From: Methanocorpusculum sp.
GTDB taxonomy: Archaea > Halobacteriota > Methanomicrobia > Methanomicrobiales > Methanocorpusculaceae
Length of the DNA stretch: 15,726 nucleotides
Assembly (NCBI GenBank): GCA_029987315.1
Contig: DALTVZ010000143.1
Span: 1 to 15,726 of the forward strand
Reading direction: 5' to 3'
Shown: positions 7,394 through 14,138 of the stretch, in pieces
Position numbering within the stretch: position 1 is the stretch's first letter
Layout of the letters: every line of letters begins with the position of its first letter
Made by a program: the position numbers and the translations under genes
The notes under the pieces: model-generated
What the model saw: only the letters and a program-made list of their open reading frames with translations
The model's database searches: none
Told to the model about the DNA's origin: nothing

Positions 7394-8521
7394 TCAGATC
7401 ACCAGGGTGTTATCTGGAATTTCTTTCTCAAGGATCTTTCCGCCTTGAATGACGACATTGTTTCCAATCACTCCGCCTTGAATGACGGTGAACGGGCCAA
7501 TGGTCACACGATCCCCACATACGGAACCAAACTCTCCGGACACTGTAGAGAGATGGTTTCTGCACACGCAACCCTCTCCCATGATTGTATCTACTACTCG
7601 AGAATGAGATCCGATGATACAGTCATTCATGATGATACTGTTTTCTATGTAAGTGAATGGTTCGATCGTGACACGAGATCCTATGGAGGTGTTAGGACCT
7701 ATGCATACATGTGATCCGATCTTGCTTTCCTCTCCGATAACTACCGGTCCAAGAATAACAGCACTTGGTCCGATGTTATTTTTCTTTCCAATGGATACAC
7801 GCCCCTGGATAGTAGCGCTTTTTTCAACAGTGCCAGATATTTTTTCTTTTATCTGTTTGAGCAGATGTTTGTTCACAAATAGCAGATCTTTTGGAGAGAC
7901 AGCGTCCTGCCAGTCTTTTGCCAGAACAACCGAGAATGTCATTCCCTCTTTTATTCGGTTTTGCAAAGATTCGGGGATGGTCGGCTCACGGATCTTTTCA
8001 ATAAACTCAGGAGTGAAAACACCGATCCCACAACTTACCAGCGACCCTGGCAAAACATCAGTCGGTTTTTCCACAATGTCGGTCAATAAGCCATCGTTTC
8101 TAGAGATCACACCAAAGTTTATAGGACATGGATGAGGTGCCACGAGAATGGCATTTTCTTTGTCTATTATTGAACGCAGAGATTCAGGATCGATATAGTT
8201 ATCCCCCGGAAGAACGAGGGTTTTTGTATGAATACACTCCTTTGCCATTGACAAGGCATGGGCCGTTCCCAGTTGTTTTTCCTGAATGACCACTTGTACA
8301 GGAATGGGATAGGTATTCAGAAATGTCATCACCTGTTCCTTTTGGTATCCAACCACAACCGTGATATCGCGAACACCTGCTGCAACGACCGAATTCAGAA
8401 CATGTTCAAGAATTGGACGATTTGCTACCGGCAGCATGACCTTCGGACGATTTTTGGTCAACGGGCGAAGCCGTGTCCCTTCTCCGGCAGCAAGTATCAC
8501 TGCCTGTATATTTTGTGTCAT
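7394..8521 (-). CDS. Sugar-1-phosphate nucleotidyltransferase with left-handed beta-helix, GlmU paralog
   Basis: A 375-residue NTP:sugar-1-phosphate nucleotidyltransferase. The N-terminal Rossmann-like domain carries the signature AAGEGTRLRPLT (11-22), PKVMLPV (26-32) and GDN (106-108, metal and nucleotide binding). From about residue 228 hexapeptide repeats form a left-handed beta-helix (for example ILGPVVIGEESKIGSHV). It is a divergent tandem paralog of the GlmU next to it: the helix part lacks the HYNYIGDS, NFGAGT and GRKKFG acetyltransferase motifs and has several cysteines instead (MGEGCVCRNHL). It is therefore probably a uridylyl- or thymidylyltransferase without acetyltransferase activity. 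UDP-glucose, dTDP-sugar and UDP-HexNAc products are all possible. Its ATG directly abuts the TAA of glmU with a GGTGAGG ribosome binding site just before, and its TGA is 1 nt from glmS. Confidence 0.88.
   Translation of the reverse strand: MTQNIQAVILAAGEGTRLRPLTKNRPKVMLPVANRPILEHVLNSVVAAGVRDITVVVGYQKEQVMTFLNTYPIPVQVVIQEKQLGTAHALSMAKECIHTKTLVLPGDNYIDPESLRSIIDKENAILVAPHPCPINFGVISRNDGLLTDIVEKPTDVLPGSLVSCGIGVFTPEFIEKIREPTIPESLQNRIKEGMTFSVVLAKDWQDAVSPKDLLFVNKHLLKQIKEKISGTVEKSATIQGRVSIGKKNNIGPSAVILGPVVIGEESKIGSHVCIGPNTSIGSRVTIEPFTYIENSIIMNDCIIGSHSRVVDTIMGEGCVCRNHLSTVSGEFGSVCGDRVTIGPFTVIQGGVIGNNVVIQGGKILEKEIPDNTLVI
7397..7403 (-). promoter_or_regulatory. Shine-Dalgarno site of glmS inside the upstream gene
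   Basis: The minus strand reads GGTGATC, complementary to the archaeal anti-Shine-Dalgarno. It ends 4 nt before the glmS ATG and lies in the last sense codons of the upstream nucleotidyltransferase. This arrangement favours coupled translation. Confidence 0.5.
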
Positions 8522-9721
8522 TTACCTCACCACCGTTTTATTTTCAATTATTCCTGAGATCAGAGTGTGGGGTGCGACCTTCGTTCCGCTACCAATCGAT
8601 GATCCGGTATTGATTGAACAGTTGATCCCAAATAGCACATCGTCTCCGATGACTGCTCCAAACTTCTTTCGGCCGGTGGAGATCCCGCCTACTTTTACTG
8701 ATCCATGATCATGACGGAGGTTGGCGATCTTTGTCCCAGCACCAAAATTGCATCTGCTTCCGATCACACTGTCACCGATGTAGTTGTAATGCGGGATCTT
8801 CGTATCATCAAAGATGATGGAATTTTTAATTTCTACAGCATGACCGATGTGACAGTTGTTCCCGACCGTCGTTCCCGGTCGAAGATATGCATTCGGGCCA
8901 ACAACCGTGTTTTCGCCTATGATACAAGGGCCTTCGATATAGGTCCCGGATTTGATGACGGATCCTTTTCCAAGGATCAACTGGCCTTTGATCACCACAT
9001 TTTCCTCAATGATCCCATCTACTTCTCCAGAAATGGTCTCTAGAAGATGTTCATTTGCATTCAACATGTCCCATGGATACCCCACATCCATCCAAACCGA
9101 GAGAGGATAGGCGGTAAGTTTTCCATTCGAGATGTAATCGGTCAAGGCATCAGTCAGTTCGTATTCCCCTCTCGACGAGGGCGAGATTTTTTTCAGGATG
9201 GTAAAAATATCAGGCTCAAAAAGATAAGCACCGGCGTTGATGGTGTTTGATTTCGGGTGAAGGGATTTTTCTTCCAGTGAAGTGATCTTAGTATTTTCAA
9301 CGGTGACCACGCCGAAATTCTCTGGATGTGTCGTTGTTGAGGTTGCCATCACGGGACTTTGGAGACCAACGATCTTTTCGATATCTGACCGTTCAAGGAT
9401 CATGTCGCCGTTAAGCATCAGAAATGTATCATGAATAAAAGGTTCGACGGTTTTCAAGGCATCGGCTGTTCCCATCTGTTTTCTTTGAACAACATAGCGT
9501 ATAGATACGCCGAATGCTGAACCGTTGTCAAAACACGAGCGGATCGCTTCTTCATGGTATCCTACAACAAGAATAATATCCGTGATGCCTGTGTCGCGAA
9601 CATTTCTTATGAGATGTTCGATCATCGGCTTTCCCGCTAAAGGTAGCATGACCTTTGGACGGGATGTTGTGAGGGGCCGCATACGGGATCCTTCACCTGC
9701 TGCTAAAATTACACACTGCAT
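8522..9721 (-). CDS. glmU: Bifunctional GlmU: GlcNAc-1-P uridylyltransferase / GlcN-1-P acetyltransferase
   Basis: The last two steps to UDP-GlcNAc: acetylation of glucosamine-1-phosphate and uridylyl transfer from UTP. The N-terminal nucleotidyltransferase domain has AAGEGSRMRPLT (7-18), PKVMLPL (22-28), NGDM (104-107), the sugar-binding NAGAYLF (162-168) and GEYELTDAL (185-193). From about 237 a left-handed beta-helix of hexapeptide repeats carries the acetyltransferase centre: HYNYIGDS (311-318), NFGAGT (325-330) and GRKKFGAVIGDD (350-361). H311 and N325 are the likely catalytic residues by analogy with archaeal bifunctional enzymes such as Sulfolobus ST0452, which is also about 400 residues long. 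The ATG is preceded by AAGGAG 6 nt upstream and lies 3 nt after the glmM stop, so it is the second gene of the operon. The presence of both catalytic centres is clear. Confidence 0.93.
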   Translation of the reverse strand: MQCVILAAGEGSRMRPLTTSRPKVMLPLAGKPMIEHLIRNVRDTGITDIILVVGYHEEAIRSCFDNGSAFGVSIRYVVQRKQMGTADALKTVEPFIHDTFLMLNGDMILERSDIEKIVGLQSPVMATSTTTHPENFGVVTVENTKITSLEEKSLHPKSNTINAGAYLFEPDIFTILKKISPSSRGEYELTDALTDYISNGKLTAYPLSVWMDVGYPWDMLNANEHLLETISGEVDGIIEENVVIKGQLILGKGSVIKSGTYIEGPCIIGENTVVGPNAYLRPGTTVGNNCHIGHAVEIKNSIIFDDTKIPHYNYIGDSVIGSRCNFGAGTKIANLRHDHGSVKVGGISTGRKKFGAVIGDDVLFGINCSINTGSSIGSGTKVAPHTLISGIIENKTVVR

Positions 9722-9724
9722 ATG

Positions 9725-10984
9725 TTACTCCTTTATCTGACGCATCTCATGTTGGATCCTGGTCATACCTGCATCCAGCATGCGTTTAGCATCATCTTTA
9801 GTTTTTCCTTCTGCTGTACAGCGGATCTTTGGCTCGGTCCCGCTGGCGCGGATCAGACACCACCCATTTTCCTCGGCGAGCCTGATCCCGTCCGTGGGCT
9901 TTTCTGTACCGAGTTCCGAAAGGATCTTTTTTCCATGTTTTGTCACGAGAGCGTCCCGAAGGATTGTATATCTCGGCATTGCATCAAGCTCCTCTGCCAC
10001 ATCCCATTCGCCAGAGATCTCAGCAAAGAGGGCAGCCGCATAGGGCCCGTCAGGACAAAGGGAGTGTTTTGGGAAGATCCAGCTTCCCGACGGCTCGCCG
10101 CCAAATGCCCCCCACGATATAAGTTCCTCGGAAACAAAACTGTCACCGACCGAAGTTCTCCGGACCTCGGCGATCTCTTCAATTGCCATGGAGGCATCTA
10201 CGGTCGTTACGACCTGTTTTGCATTTAGATATTTGGCAAAAAGCATGAGAAGATGATCGCCGTCAATGTACCGTCCGCGATTGTCAAATGCCATCATTCT
10301 GTCGGCATCCCCATCATTCACGACTGCACAATCAGCATCGATCTTTTTCATCAGCTTGGGGATGTGGAGAAGATTTTTTTCCAAGGGTTCGGACGGGCGT
10401 GCGAACTTTCCTGAAGGGTCGCAGTTGATCGGAATGACCATTGAACCGGACTCTTCGAAGAGCTTTGGCGTGATCTGACCACCGGCCCCATTCCCACAAT
10501 CCACGACTATAGTCAGATTTTCAGGAATACAAACTGATCCAAGGATAGCTTCTTTATGCGGGGTAATAAGATCTGCATCCGTTAAGACGCCCTGTTCATC
10601 CCACTCACCCCACGAAGGATGTTTTATTTTATCTTCGATCTCTTTTTGCTGAGCAAGTGTATAGGACGACCCATCAGAACGGAAGAGTTTGATACCATTA
10701 TAGGGCTCCGTGTTATGCGAGGCTGTTATCATAACACCTGCTTCAGCAAATCCAGCGCCAAAGGCAACAGTTGGAGTGGGACATATCCCTCCATAGACAA
10801 CATCCGCCCCATTGCTGATCAGCCCAGAGATCATGGCGTTTGCCAAAATATTCCTACTGGTTCGTGAATCGGTTCCAAGAACAACATGTTTTGCAGTTTG
10901 TGCAACCGCGGCTCCTACTATTGGAGTAAGGGAAAGAAGGTGCTGATCAAACATTTGTCTGATACCGGACGAACCAAAAAGCAT
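9725..10984 (-). CDS. glmM: Phosphoglucosamine mutase GlmM
   Basis: Interconverts glucosamine-6-phosphate and glucosamine-1-phosphate between GlmS and GlmU. It belongs to the alpha-D-phosphohexomutase family, with four domains. The phosphoserine loop is TASHN (87-91, S89 catalytic), the magnesium loop DGDADR is at 224-229, the sugar-recognition loop GGEPSG at 295-300, and the phosphate-binding RASGTEPKIR at 379-388. It starts MLFGSSGIRQ, close to the family FGTxGIRG but with Q in place of the usual last G. At 419 residues it is a little shorter than typical archaeal members. The operon context (glmU and glmS follow) supports glucosamine over mannose or glucose as substrate, though archaeal members can be promiscuous. 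It is the first gene, with a TATA box about 32 nt before the ATG and no Shine-Dalgarno. Confidence 0.93.
   Translation of the reverse strand: MLFGSSGIRQMFDQHLLSLTPIVGAAVAQTAKHVVLGTDSRTSRNILANAMISGLISNGADVVYGGICPTPTVAFGAGFAEAGVMITASHNTEPYNGIKLFRSDGSSYTLAQQKEIEDKIKHPSWGEWDEQGVLTDADLITPHKEAILGSVCIPENLTIVVDCGNGAGGQITPKLFEESGSMVIPINCDPSGKFARPSEPLEKNLLHIPKLMKKIDADCAVVNDGDADRMMAFDNRGRYIDGDHLLMLFAKYLNAKQVVTTVDASMAIEEIAEVRRTSVGDSFVSEELISWGAFGGEPSGSWIFPKHSLCPDGPYAAALFAEISGEWDVAEELDAMPRYTILRDALVTKHGKKILSELGTEKPTDGIRLAEENGWCLIRASGTEPKIRCTAEGKTKDDAKRMLDAGMTRIQHEMRQIKE
9728..9733 (-). promoter_or_regulatory. Shine-Dalgarno site of glmU
   Basis: The minus strand reads AAGGAG, 6 nt before the glmU ATG and overlapping the last codons of glmM. 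It fixes the glmU start. Confidence 0.65.
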
Positions 10985-11011
10985 AATAACTGTATTTACG
11001 TGTTTGATAGA

Positions 11012-11020
11012 GTTAAATTA
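11012..11020 (-). promoter_or_regulatory. TATA box of the glmM-glmU-NTase-glmS operon
   Basis: The minus strand reads TAATTTAAC, immediately after the TAA stop of the upstream gene and centred about 32 nt before the glmM ATG. Only 36 nt separate the two genes, so read-through from the Suf operon is also possible. It predicts a leader of only a few nucleotides. Confidence 0.45.
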
Positions 11021-11611
11021 TTAGGTCCCATAGGGACACCAGAATTTTTTTCCAAGCAGCGCGGCCACTCCTGCACATGACGGACCAACAAACAACAGCT
11101 CTTTTTCCAGTTGGATCGCCTCATCGATTTCGGCAAGAAGATCATTATCCAGCAATGCATCTCCAGTCACAACTATAACATCGGCTTCTTCTAACAGTAA
11201 CGTTTGATGTATCTGCAGAATGTCACGACCAAGGATGTAAACATTTTTACCATCAAGATACTGGACCAGTTCATCATGACAGTCCGAAAAATTTACCGTT
11301 GGACATGGTGCGAGTTTTCGAACCAACATCAGAAAACCTGCGACCACCGTCAAAGCTCCGGCGGCGGCGGCTTTTGTTTTTGGGGTTTTAAGCGGAGCAT
11401 CATAGAGGTTTTCAAGCCGCATTTTTGCACAAAAGGGCTGGGTGGACGAAATTTCAGCAACTCTCCCCCCAAAACATACTTCAAGGCAACTCCCAGTACA
11501 AAACTGGCATATGTGATGTTCAGGTTGGCTCGTATAGACAAGATCACCGTCTTCTGTACCCATCCCAGAAGCAGCTTCGCGTAATTTTTTAACAGCATCA
11601 AGTAATATCAT
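11021..11611 (-). CDS. Cysteine-rich protein with DUF364-like (putative metal-chelation) C-terminal half
   Basis: Function unknown. The 196-residue protein has nine cysteines: C35, C38, C42 and C46 in a tight CxxCxxxCxxxC cluster preceded by HH (32-33), then C61, C103, C111, C179 and C192. Such a cluster could bind an Fe-S cluster or zinc. The middle is helical (DAPLKTPKTKAAAAGALT), and residues 112-196 look like the Rossmann-type domain of DUF364 proteins (GKNVYILGRD, EEADVIVVTGDALL, LLFVGPSC). The usual C-terminal part of DUF364 is cut short and replaced by GKKFWCPYGT. No signal peptide or clear membrane segment is seen. Its ATG overlaps the stop of the upstream hydrolase gene (ATGA), so it is the last gene of the Suf/Sms operon. 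A role in iron or sulfur handling is inferred from the cysteines and context only. Confidence 0.72.
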   Translation of the reverse strand: MILLDAVKKLREAASGMGTEDGDLVYTSQPEHHICQFCTGSCLEVCFGGRVAEISSTQPFCAKMRLENLYDAPLKTPKTKAAAAGALTVVAGFLMLVRKLAPCPTVNFSDCHDELVQYLDGKNVYILGRDILQIHQTLLLEEADVIVVTGDALLDNDLLAEIDEAIQLEKELLFVGPSCAGVAALLGKKFWCPYGT

Positions 11612-12138
11612 AACCTATCATCCAGTAAAACGACTCGAGCAGATGATGCGTCTGCTCCTTCTATTTTTAACGGCAGGGCGATCATTTGATACACGCCATC
11701 CAAAACCTCCGAGAGGTCGAGCATTTCGATGATGATGATCTCATTCTTCAATAAGAAACGATGGACCTCATCATCTCCAATGGAATCTGTGTCGCATCCT
11801 ACAGTTCGGACATCATGGTCCAGAAGAATTTGCGCCATGTCCAGAGATAAGGGAACTGCATTTTTAAAAAAAACTGCCTTACAAATATTTTTTGGCAAAA
11901 AAGGTGAGGTCACGACCTCAACAGAACAGATCAGATCGTTCAAGTCAAGTTTGTCAATGGTTGTTCCATTCGGAAAATAGTGTGCAGGAGCATCGATGTG
12001 AGTGCCGGTGTGCGTGCCGAAAGCCAGGGACGAAATGTATGCATTCCCTGCCTTCATCGATGTCCGTTGAAATTCCGGATCCCCTGGATATACATACATC
12101 CCAGGACGCAGCCCGATACTCACATCATAGATCTTCAT
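11608..12138 (-). CDS. Cyclase / kynurenine formamidase family metal hydrolase
   Basis: A 176-residue member of the cyclase family (PF04199), which includes bacterial kynurenine formamidase KynB. The signature HTGTHIDAPAH is present at 43-53. By analogy with KynB the metal ligands would be H43, H47, D49, H126 and E138, with H53 catalytic, and all are present, as are VGCDTDSIG (113-121) and the C-terminal LPLKIEGADASSARVVL. It should therefore be an active zinc- or manganese-type amidase or esterase in the cytoplasm. It is about 30 residues shorter than KynB. Nothing here indicates tryptophan breakdown, so the kynurenine label should not be transferred. Its ATG abuts the TGA of sufB with no gap, and its TGA overlaps the next ATG, making it an integral part of the Fe-S operon. 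The substrate is unknown. Confidence 0.86.
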   Translation of the reverse strand: MKIYDVSIGLRPGMYVYPGDPEFQRTSMKAGNAYISSLAFGTHTGTHIDAPAHYFPNGTTIDKLDLNDLICSVEVVTSPFLPKNICKAVFFKNAVPLSLDMAQILLDHDVRTVGCDTDSIGDDEVHRFLLKNEIIIIEMLDLSEVLDGVYQMIALPLKIEGADASSARVVLLDDRL

Positions 12139-13248
12139 TCAGAACCCTTGGTCGGCAGAATCGATCGCATTCTCGATCTGCTTCTGAAGAACATCCGGCA
12201 GGCCTTCGATCCTGATATCCAAAAATCCGCGGATGATGGTCGCGGTTGCTTCTTCCTCCGAAAGTCCGCGTGCCATGAGATACTCGATCTCATCTCTGGC
12301 GATCTTTCCGACAGCTGCTTCATGAGAAAGCTCGATATCGACCACACGCCCGTCAATCTCGGGTATCGCGTGCATAATGCCGTCTTTCAATATCAAACCG
12401 CGGCATTCGATGTGACCTTTTGTCTGAGGAACTTCAGCAATGATAGCGCCGCGGGATATGATCGTTCCACCGTTTGTAATAGCACGGGTTATGAGTTCGG
12501 CACTGGTGTTTGGCGCCTGAAGAACAGCTCTGGAACCAGCATCGATGTGTGAACCATGTCCGGCAACGATGACACTGGAAAAGCGCGCGACCGCACCTTT
12601 GCCTTTGAGGAAAGCGGTCGGATACATCTGGATCATCTTGGTTGGGCGCATACAAACGTAGTTTGAGAGGAACGTTCCCACCTCTTCGACAATGGTTGCC
12701 GTACGCGGGAAGACCTCGATCTCCTCACCCCATGTATGGATCATCGTCGAGGTCACTTTTGCATTTTTCCCAACATAGATCTCATTGACCCCATAGTGCG
12801 CCCCCTCTTTTGTTTTCAGAGAGCTCGCGCATCCTGCGATTAGATGAACCTCAGATCCTTCTTCGGCAATGACTATGTTGTGGACGGTTTGAATCGTGTC
12901 TCCCTGCAGAAACATACAGCTCTGGAGCGGGAAGGTGGTTTTTGTTCCTTTATGGGCAATGATGACATAGCCTTTCTGAGGGTGGTCTGCAACATACTGC
13001 GTGTACTGATCTTTGTCTGCCGGGACGATATTCCAGCAGTACTCCTTGAGCCACTCATATTTTTCGAGTGCTTTTTCGATCATCAACACCTCTACGCCTT
13101 CTGTCTCGGATCCTGCGTGAAGGACGTGATCATTTACGAGAAGGAAACTTCCTGCGCGTCCTTCCATAGAACCAGTGTTGATCCCGGTCAACTCAAGGCG
13201 TTCTTTATCTTCGGGGCTGATCCCCGAGAATTCATTCATTTCCGGCAT
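12139..13248 (-). CDS. sufB: SufB/SufD-family Fe-S scaffold subunit (SmsB-like)
   Basis: The 369-residue core component of the SUF-type Fe-S assembly complex, which works with the SufC ATPase. The C-terminal two thirds form the SufBD beta-helix (about 95-300: repeated short strands such as IVIAEEGSEVHLIAG and HGSHIDAGSRAVLQ). C282 in HIECRGL corresponds to the conserved cysteine region of SufB, and LSHEAAVGKI (307-316) with H309/E310 matches the SufB HEA motif used in cluster assembly; MARGLSEEEA follows as in SufB. No second SufD paralog is nearby, so the scaffold is probably a homodimer as described for minimal SUF (SMS) systems of methanogens. The ATG at 13246-13248 overlaps sufC by 13 nt; the in-frame ATG at 13237-13239 would instead give a 4-nt ATGA overlap. 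Neither has a clear Shine-Dalgarno. Confidence 0.93.
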   Translation of the reverse strand: MPEMNEFSGISPEDKERLELTGINTGSMEGRAGSFLLVNDHVLHAGSETEGVEVLMIEKALEKYEWLKEYCWNIVPADKDQYTQYVADHPQKGYVIIAHKGTKTTFPLQSCMFLQGDTIQTVHNIVIAEEGSEVHLIAGCASSLKTKEGAHYGVNEIYVGKNAKVTSTMIHTWGEEIEVFPRTATIVEEVGTFLSNYVCMRPTKMIQMYPTAFLKGKGAVARFSSVIVAGHGSHIDAGSRAVLQAPNTSAELITRAITNGGTIISRGAIIAEVPQTKGHIECRGLILKDGIMHAIPEIDGRVVDIELSHEAAVGKIARDEIEYLMARGLSEEEATATIIRGFLDIRIEGLPDVLQKQIENAIDSADQGF

Positions 13249-13964
13249 GCCATACAGTCCTTGTATCCTGATGTTTTTACACTTTTAAGAATTTCACGTG
13301 GGTTTCCAGTGCACTGCAGATATCCTTCGATCAAGACATAACCAACATCGGCCTCGAGATAGTCGAGGATGTACCCGGTATGAGTGATGATGAGGCCTGA
13401 TTTAGTACGGCTTTTCATGTGGATCTCCTTCCCTAGAAGAGATGCTGCAGCGTTTCCAAGGAGCGCCATATTTTCCACATCGACCCCGCTTTCTGGTTCG
13501 TCCAGCATCACAAATGAAGGGTTCTGGACAGTAAGTTGGAGGATCTCACTGCGCTTGATCTCCCCTCCAGAGAATCCTGCATTGACATCCCTATCAAGAA
13601 ATTCGGTCATATGCAGCTTTTCCACGATCATTGGGATCCGGGCCTCGTCAATGGTCTTTGTTGCATTGATGAGTTTGCCAAGTTTCAGACCAGATATTGT
13701 TGGGGGTCGCTGAAACATGATACCCATTCCAAGTTTTGCACGTTCGTGAACTGGTTTTTCCGTAATGTCAACGCCATTAAAGATTATTTTACCGGCAGTT
13801 ACTTTGGAAGAAGCAAAGCCTATTATTGTTCGTAGAAGTGTGGTTTTTCCAGATCCATTTGGACCAAGGAGAACATGTGTTTGTCCATCCGGCACAATGA
13901 GTGATATGCCGTGCAGGACCTCACGTCCACCAACTTCTACATGCAGGTTTTCAATCTCAAGCAT
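13236..13964 (-). CDS. sufC: SufC-type Fe-S assembly ATPase (SmsC-like)
   Basis: ABC-type ATPase of 242 residues that powers the SufB/D scaffold; it is cytoplasmic and has no membrane partner. Walker A GPNGSGKTT (34-42), Q-loop in MFQRPPT, signature FSGGEIKR, Walker B FVMLDEPESGVD and H-loop ITHTG are all present. The DEPESGVD form and the FSGGE signature are SufC-like rather than transporter-like. The protein ends CMACRK, so a CxxC (C237, C240) sits two residues from the C-terminus; bacterial SufC lacks this. The DNA of this tail also encodes the N-terminus of SufB. It is the first gene of the operon, with ATG at 13962-13964. A weak GTGAT lies before the start, but there is no strong Shine-Dalgarno. 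Upstream is the divergent region shared with the exonuclease gene. Confidence 0.94.
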   Translation of the reverse strand: MLEIENLHVEVGGREVLHGISLIVPDGQTHVLLGPNGSGKTTLLRTIIGFASSKVTAGKIIFNGVDITEKPVHERAKLGMGIMFQRPPTISGLKLGKLINATKTIDEARIPMIVEKLHMTEFLDRDVNAGFSGGEIKRSEILQLTVQNPSFVMLDEPESGVDVENMALLGNAAASLLGKEIHMKSRTKSGLIITHTGYILDYLEADVGYVLIEGYLQCTGNPREILKSVKTSGYKDCMACRK

Positions 13965-14010
13965 GAAAAATCACGTTATTGTTTTGTCGTCTGTAATTGT
14001 AAAGATGTGT

Positions 14011-14095
14011 ATTTGAGCAAAGATGATTTTCACAGAAACTTATCTTTTTTCTCGATTTTTTTGCACATGATTTTAAAGATAATTTGAGCACAGAT
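14011..14095. repeat. Diverged direct repeat in the divergent control region
   Basis: ATTTGAGCAAAGAT (14011-14024) recurs as ATTTGAGCACAGAT (14082-14095), 13 of 14 bases alike and 71 nt apart, each preceded within a few bases by AAAGAT. An 8-bp inverted pair, AAACTTAT (14036-14043) and ATAAGTTT (14103-14110), lies between and beside them. The position between sufC and the exonuclease gene suggests regulator binding sites, but this is not proven. Confidence 0.4.
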
Positions 14096-14107
14096 CCTGA
14101 AAATAAG

Positions 14108-14116
14108 TTTAAATAT
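14108..14116 (+). promoter_or_regulatory. TATA box 1 on the plus strand
   Basis: TTTAAATAT, centred 27 nt before an ATG at 14139 that opens a 35-codon reading frame. This is the usual archaeal spacing for a leaderless transcript. The element overlaps one arm of the ATAAGTTT inverted pair. Confidence 0.45.
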
Positions 14117-14138
14117 CTCGCAAATAGACCATCAAGAA

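Noticed and set aside
7300..7400. A glmS riboswitch-ribozyme upstream of glmS
   Set aside because: The gene is internal to an operon with 1 nt between coding regions, and the ribozyme is known from Gram-positive bacteria; there is no room for it.
7653..8135. 160-residue open frame on the plus strand inside the nucleotidyltransferase gene
   Set aside because: Antisense to the beta-helix domain; the regular hexapeptide codons on the other strand keep it open. No recognisable domain.
8560..9040. Repeated short DNA patterns suggesting a tandem repeat
   Set aside because: They reflect hexapeptide repeats of the GlmU beta-helix at protein level; the DNA copies are too diverged to be a separate repeat element.
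9722..10228. 168-residue open frame on the plus strand opposite glmM
   Set aside because: Antisense to conserved GlmM motifs, with no promoter, ribosome binding site or recognised family.
11980..12552. 190-residue open frame on the plus strand across the end of sufB and the start of the hydrolase gene
   Set aside because: It is antisense to two well-supported genes, has no family motif, and its residue mix is that of a complementary-strand shadow.
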